Below are positions 59,357-64,000 of a stretch of DNA of 64,000 bases, in pieces. Under the pieces are notes generated by a model. The model searched no databases and was not told the DNA's origin. It worked only from the letters and a program-made list of their open reading frames with translations. Location of the stretch: positions 81,685,317-81,749,316 of the forward strand of contig NC_134702.1 in the NCBI RefSeq assembly GCF_043290135.1, written 5' to 3'. Position numbers and translations under genes: made by a program. How positions within the stretch are numbered: the first letter of the stretch is position 1; each line of letters begins with the position of its first letter. This DNA is from Rhipicephalus microplus (taxonomy: Eukaryota > Arthropoda > Arachnida > Ixodida > Ixodidae).

Positions 59357-59409
59357 GATATGGCACAACGGGAGCGTTGTCAACAAGGATAAATATATTT
59401 ATTTCCCAA

Positions 59410-59455
59410 CAGTTTCGGGAGGGGACCTCCCTTCATCAGGGGATGAGTTATACTG
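59410..59455 (-). ncRNA. Minimal hammerhead ribozyme motif of the PLE
   Basis: Reading the minus strand: CAGTA (59451-59455), an 11-nt stretch, the core CTGATGA (59433-59439), a 6-bp stem II (GGGAGG / CCTCCC), the core GAAA (59413-59416) and CTG (59410-59412). CAGU can pair with the last A of GAAA plus CUG to form a short stem III, placing the cleavage site after GUA. Stem I is barely formed and one unpaired A sits at the start of stem II. That matches the minimal hammerheads known from PLE flanking repeats, which are thought to work as dimers. Self-cleavage by the monomer is therefore doubtful. Confidence 0.8.
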
Positions 59456-60000
59456 ACATGAGCTTCCAAACTTCCTTGCTGCCGCGTCCCTCTCGCCTTG
59501 AAAGACGTTTGCGAGAGTGAGAGGGAACTGGAAAAAGGAAAAAAAAGAAAAAAAAAGAAAAAAAGGGAGAAAAAAGATGAAAAAAAGAAAGAAAAGAAAG
59601 AAAGTAAAAAATAGGAAGAACCACTGTCAACACTGAGAACGAAGCCAACTGTCCGTCTACATCCACCTACGGTTCATATCACGTGCTGTTCAGTTCTTGG
59701 CGTGTGTCGGGCCACCCAAGATTGTGGCCGCGGTGCCGGGAGGGTCCGGGACGGCGTGCCTAAAGAAAGGGGCTTCCCCGTAATTGGTCGTTCGGCGGGC
59801 GGCGGGCGGTGTGTGTAAAGGAAAGGTTTCTCGTTAATGGGTCGGTCGGCTATTTACCTTTAATCTTCGTCCGTTTCCCTTCAACGGTCATGAAGTGGTA
59901 GGCGAACGTAAACACTTTGTATGTGCATGTGGAAAAAAAAAAGAAAGAAAGGACAGTGTACACGTACGAGTCAGTCAGAAAAAAGCATGGTCTCCAGCTA

Positions 60001-60852
60001 TCAATCTTTGTCACCAATTTTCTCCTGGCTTACTTCTCGGAGGCAGTTGAGTTTTCCGGGGTCCTCGTTGATACCGGCTACTAATGTACGAAATTTGAAA
60101 ATAAAATATGCCTCACGCTGTTCGCGCTCGCGTCTGTTTGAAAAACCGGACTGCAAAAGAGTTACGCTAATATTTTCAAAACTGTGGTTTGGCAGGCGCA
60201 GATGTCTAGATAAAGGTAGCTTCGGCAGTGAAGTGGCGTGGTACCGGTGACTATTGAACCGCAGCCGAAATGGCGTGTCTGTTTGGCCGATATATTCTTG
60301 TCCGCAGATGTTGCAATGTAGCATGTATATTACGTTACTGGAGTCACAATTAAGGCTTTCAGTTATGCAGAATTTGAAATCCGAGAAGTTCGCTTTGGAT
60401 TCACGTGTTGTGAGCATCTGTGGGCATACCTTGCATCGAGATTTTCCGCAGGGATGGCACCCTGGTTGAATTTTGGGGGTGTTTGTTTTTGCTCTGACAA
60501 GAATGTCCTTCAGATTTTTATCCCGGCGGTACACCACGTGAGGTGGCTTCGCGAAAATAGAAGTTAGTCGTTTGCTTTGCCTGATTATGTTGAAATGGCG
60601 GGAAAGTATGTTGTTGATTCGTGGCGCTGATGAGGAGTAAGTTAGTATAAGGTTCGTTTGGGAAGTCGTTTTAGGTACTCTGTTTGGTCCCTTAATTATA
60701 TCATTCCTGTTCACGTTGCGAGCACGTAGTATGGCATCGTCAATAATGTCTACCGGATAACTTTGTTTCAATAAGGAATGCTTTAGGTGTTCCGCGTGTC
60801 TGTCAAATTCCCGCATATCGGTGCATATTCTTGGGTACCGGTAGGCCTGAGA
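60001..60852 (-). pseudogene. PLE GIY-YIG endonuclease part
   Basis: The C-terminal half of the Penelope-like protein, which nicks target DNA. After a linker (RQSKRLTSIFAKPPHVVYRRD) comes the cysteine cluster HPCGKSRCKVCPQ and then the GIY-YIG core: NVIYMLHCNICGQEYIGQT, FRLRFNSHR with the catalytic arginine and histidine, and a downstream acidic helix (REREQREAYFIFKF). The stop TGA is at 60001-60003. The frame is the same as the RT part; an ATG at 60814-60816 lies 12 codons after the premature TAA, so internal initiation is conceivable but speculative. Confidence 0.92.
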
Positions 60853-61764
60853 TTATGGAATACCCGTTTTGCAATGCTTTGGGTGGATGCTGTTGAAATG
60901 TAGGTACATTTGACGGTCTGTAGGCTTTTTGTAAAGGTTTGTTGACAAGCGGTCATTTTCGACCGTGACAGTAACGTCCAAAAAGTTAATGCTAGTTTTG
61001 GAAATTTTGTGCGTGAATTTTATTGACTGGTGGCATTTGTTAAAATCCTCTATGAAGCGGAAAAGACTTCCCTCATCATGGTTCCATATCATAAAAATAT
61101 CGTCTAAGTATCTTCTGTAGTAGAAAGGTTTCAAGGTGCGTCCCTCAATGAATGGGATTTCAAGTGAAGCCATAAAGGTGCTCGCGAAGTTTGGGGCCAT
61201 TTTCGTGCCCATTGCAGTGCCACTGACCTGAAGGAAATGCTTGCCGTTGAACTCAAAATGGTTATAATTTAGTACAAGTTCAAGAAGTGTAAACAGTACC
61301 TCGCCACTTACACTAGTTGATGAGTCAGATTTTACATATTCAGAAACCATAGCCGCTATTCCGTCATGGTGGGGTATGTTGGTGTACAGTGAGCAGACGT
61401 CCATGGTCACCAGAAAACTGCCGCCTGGGATGTCGAGACTTAAAGTTTCGCAGATGAAGTGGTTTGTGTCCTTTAGGTAATAGGGAAAATTTGGGGGGAT
61501 GTTTTTTATTAAGGAATTGATGAATTCTGATATATTTTCTGTTGATGTGCTGTTACTGGATACTATCGGACGTCCCGGATTACCTGCCTTGTGTATTTTG
61601 GGGAGCAAATAGAATCGACCGGGAACAGAGTGGGCCGGTAACATTGCTTTTAACATTTTGCCGGTAAGAAAATTACCGGCAAAATCGGTTATTGTAATGC
61701 TAGTACGAGGGTGTTTTATCCATCTACCCACGTTGCTGTTCTTTGCTCCTAGTGCCTTACTGGC
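60853..61764 (-). pseudogene. PLE reverse transcriptase part
   Basis: An RT related to telomerase RT. Motifs in order are RFYLLPKIHKAGNPGRPIVS, FLVTMDVCSLYTNIPH (first catalytic Asp), GTAMGTKMAPNFAS, the catalytic box YYRRYLDDIFMIW (second and third Asp intact) and INFLDVTVTV. The frame is open upstream to a stop at 61765-61767 with no ATG before the first motifs, so the start is missing. It ends prematurely at TAA (60853-60855) right after KTGIP, where family members read on. All catalytic residues are intact, so the lesion count is low. Confidence 0.92.
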
Positions 61765-61766
61765 TT

Positions 61767-64000
61767 ATAGGTTCCTTCTTCACGATGCTTTATATTTCTA
61801 TTTCCAGGTGGTATCACTTGTAAGGACTCAACACAGGAAGGCGATTTGACAAATGAGTCATTTGGCTAGTGTATTGAACCAATGCCTCCTTTATTTTTTT
61901 CACGACCCATGTAAACGCACGCTTCTCAAAGGAGCTTTCTGTCCGCGTTAGTTAAGGGTGTGATCATGATGCGACGCTACATGAGGGGTAGCGCTGCTTG
62001 CGTCACACGTGCTTCCGAGCATTTTCCCCCGCAGTTGCAATAGACGTGCTTCCCACTCCAACATCGTACGTCTGTCAGATTTGTTCTTTCGTGCTCCTTC
62101 TTTGTAGCCCGAAGCAACGGTGCCACCACATCACAGTGCAGTGCGCGCTGTATCGTTGCAGTGACGCTTCCCCAATGGCTGCCCGCATAGCGCCATGAAC
62201 GGCGACATGCTATTTGAAAACACTGTATCTTTCACAGAGCCAACTTGACCGCCAATATTGTGAAGACGAGGAATGCAAGACGTCACTCCCGGCCCGAATC
62301 TGTGCACAACAGTACAGAAAATTACTTCATATTATTTCCGCCGTGAGGCAATGAAATAGAGGTTCTCTGCGCCATAACCCAAAAGCACACTTGAAGGCTA
62401 GGCAATGGGTTAGAGCAGAAAAACGTGGCTAGAGGAGAAGGTGGTGGACGGCTGGATTGAGCACATCTGGCTGGCATTGATAAATAGAGAACGCAAAAAG
62501 GACCAAACAAACACCCAATAAAACGGACCTACATTCAAGTTATTTACCCACCTTGGTATAGCTTAGCAGGTAATGTGTCGTGCTAGTAAGCTCGCGGACG
62601 GTGGTAGTATCTTCTATCCCTGCAGCAGCAATTTTAGGGATGCGAAATTCAGAAATGCCCGGGAACATATACTTAGAGGCAAGTTAGGAATTACACACTG
62701 GCCAAAATTCGTCTGGAGTCCTGAGTCAGGACTCGCCCCATAATAGTATGATCATTTTGTCTCGTAAAAACCTACAAGTTACCGCTAAGTAAACATGATA
62801 ATAAACATACAAATAACTACTTTGCGCTGCCAGATTTTATGGCAGAGAAAGAAGTCGCAACAAAACCTCGATTGACTAGAACGCAGGGAAGCTGTAATTA
62901 GGATTTATGTTAACGTCGTCGTGTTTGAACAGGTGTGCGAAAGCTTGCACATCGGCTCCAATGCACGTGACACCTCCCCAGTGCCGCTCGAACCTGTGTG
63001 TAGTGAACTACGTACCGGTCGTTTGCACCTATTCGTGTATACAGCACCTTCCCGCTATATCTTCCTTCCACTTGCGAGGCTCTCTACAAAGCATTCCTCA
63101 GAGAGCCTGTTCGGCTTCTGGTTGGCAAACTAGCATTTAGCGAGGCCTTCAATATACGCTCAATTAGCTCGCGTGGTTGCCTCGGAGAGCAGCGTCACTC
63201 TAGATTTTTTTTTTGTATGTGTGTGCCATTGTCGATTGTATAGCCGCTTCATAGTTTTAGTCGTCCTTCGGGATAAACGAGCCGTCAAGCGGGTCCTCAT
63301 TGCTACCTTTATGAAAAGTTATGGGAAATGCGAAAGGCTTTTGTTTTTGTTATCGTTTCCACCTGCCTTCTCTCGGGAGAGTCGTAGCCTGTTTGGAAAA
63401 CAGTTTTGTCGCAGCTGGCGCCAAAAGAAGTGCGACAATAGCCGGTCATCTCGGGATAATTAGATCGCTCTGCAGCCTATAACAGGAATAGGGCTCGGCG
63501 TATCGTTAAGCGTTGGGCGGTGTAGACGCGATCTGTTTATGGTAATTGCGCTGGCTCTTCCGCGTGCTGCTCGTTTCCACGTCAAGTCGGTCCGAGGTAA
63601 CGTGCTCCTGTTGAGGCCGTGTTTACTACGGGAGTGTGACCAAAAACGAAAAAAGGGAAAAAATCGCTATCTTGTTGTTTGTAGTCAAGCGCGAAGCGTT
63701 ATGCTTGGTACTGTTTACCTACTGTCTCGATTCTGAAGAAAGGCAAGTGAAAAAAAAAAAGGTCTAAAAATTCAAATTTCAAAACGTTTTCGCCTTCGTA
63801 GCCGGGAGCAACAGATCTTCAGTCGCATGTATCATGCACATTCTGTCGAAGTAAGACAACGTCTATTCGTTTCGTCTAACATGTTTTTTATCCAATATTA
63901 TTAAAGTAGCCTCCCAGTGCAATGAAAGGCTCGTATCTATGACAGTGTAGAACACTTAAGTTATTCGAGGTATGTGCTCATTTAATGGTGCATTCATTTA
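61767..64000. other. No gene recognised
   Basis: Upstream flank of the PLE. No missing PLE N-terminus, second hammerhead motif, exon or named repeat was recognised to the window end. Confidence 0.5.

Overview
The window is animal nuclear DNA, most likely from a hard tick (Ixodidae). The evidence is indirect: tRNA-derived SINEs of the kind described from ixodid ticks (Ruka-type), an arthropod-like SETD1/Set1 SET domain split by a 3.1-kb intron, long dinucleotide arrays, poly-G/C tracts, and very dense transposable-element remains. I see no bacterial-type operons, CRISPR array, rRNA or convincing tRNA gene. Most long open frames here are chance frames through microsatellites or shadows of element genes.

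The only confidently identified host gene is the 3' end of a Set1/COMPASS H3K4 methyltransferase (SETD1 family) on the minus strand. It has a SET exon (26145-26402) and a terminal SET/post-SET exon (22847-23020), with a poly(A) signal near 22525. Upstream exons were not found. A weaker candidate is a first exon with a signal-peptide-like start at 41537 (+).

Left third (1-22 kb): (AT)n(GT)n array, SINEs (1.0, 10.3, 10.8, 15.6 kb), several foldback or TIR elements (4.2, 5.3, 6.4-7.0 kb), GGC-rich repeats, a diverged satellite (18.05-19.76 kb) containing two separate insertions (a 504-bp repeat with a 60-bp minisatellite, and a 141-bp hAT-type MITE with a perfect 8-bp target duplication), and a 424-bp tandem duplication at 20.6-21.5 kb.

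Middle (22-41 kb): SETD1 exons with intronic DNA-transposon debris; an RTE-like LINE 3' half (27.5-28.6 kb, -); a decayed Ty3/gypsy element abutting it (28.6-33.3 kb, -) with gag, protease, RT-RNase H and integrase all recognisable but frameshifted and with catalytic substitutions in both RT and integrase; and an unclassified 4.6-kb segment bounded by 17-bp inverted repeats and rich in iterated GTTACTCC/GGAGTAAC motifs (36.36-40.94 kb).

Right third (41-64 kb): SINEs, a 67-bp near-perfect palindrome (47.6 kb), two copies of one minisatellite-bearing repeat (52.6 and 56.8 kb), the second split by a 5'-truncated RTE-like LINE with a visible target duplication, a second hAT-type MITE (55.2 kb), dinucleotide arrays, and a Penelope-like element (59.36-61.77 kb, -) with RT, GIY-YIG endonuclease and a minimal hammerhead-ribozyme motif in its 3' flank, broken by one in-frame stop. 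The notable content is this layered element archive rather than a cooperating gene system.
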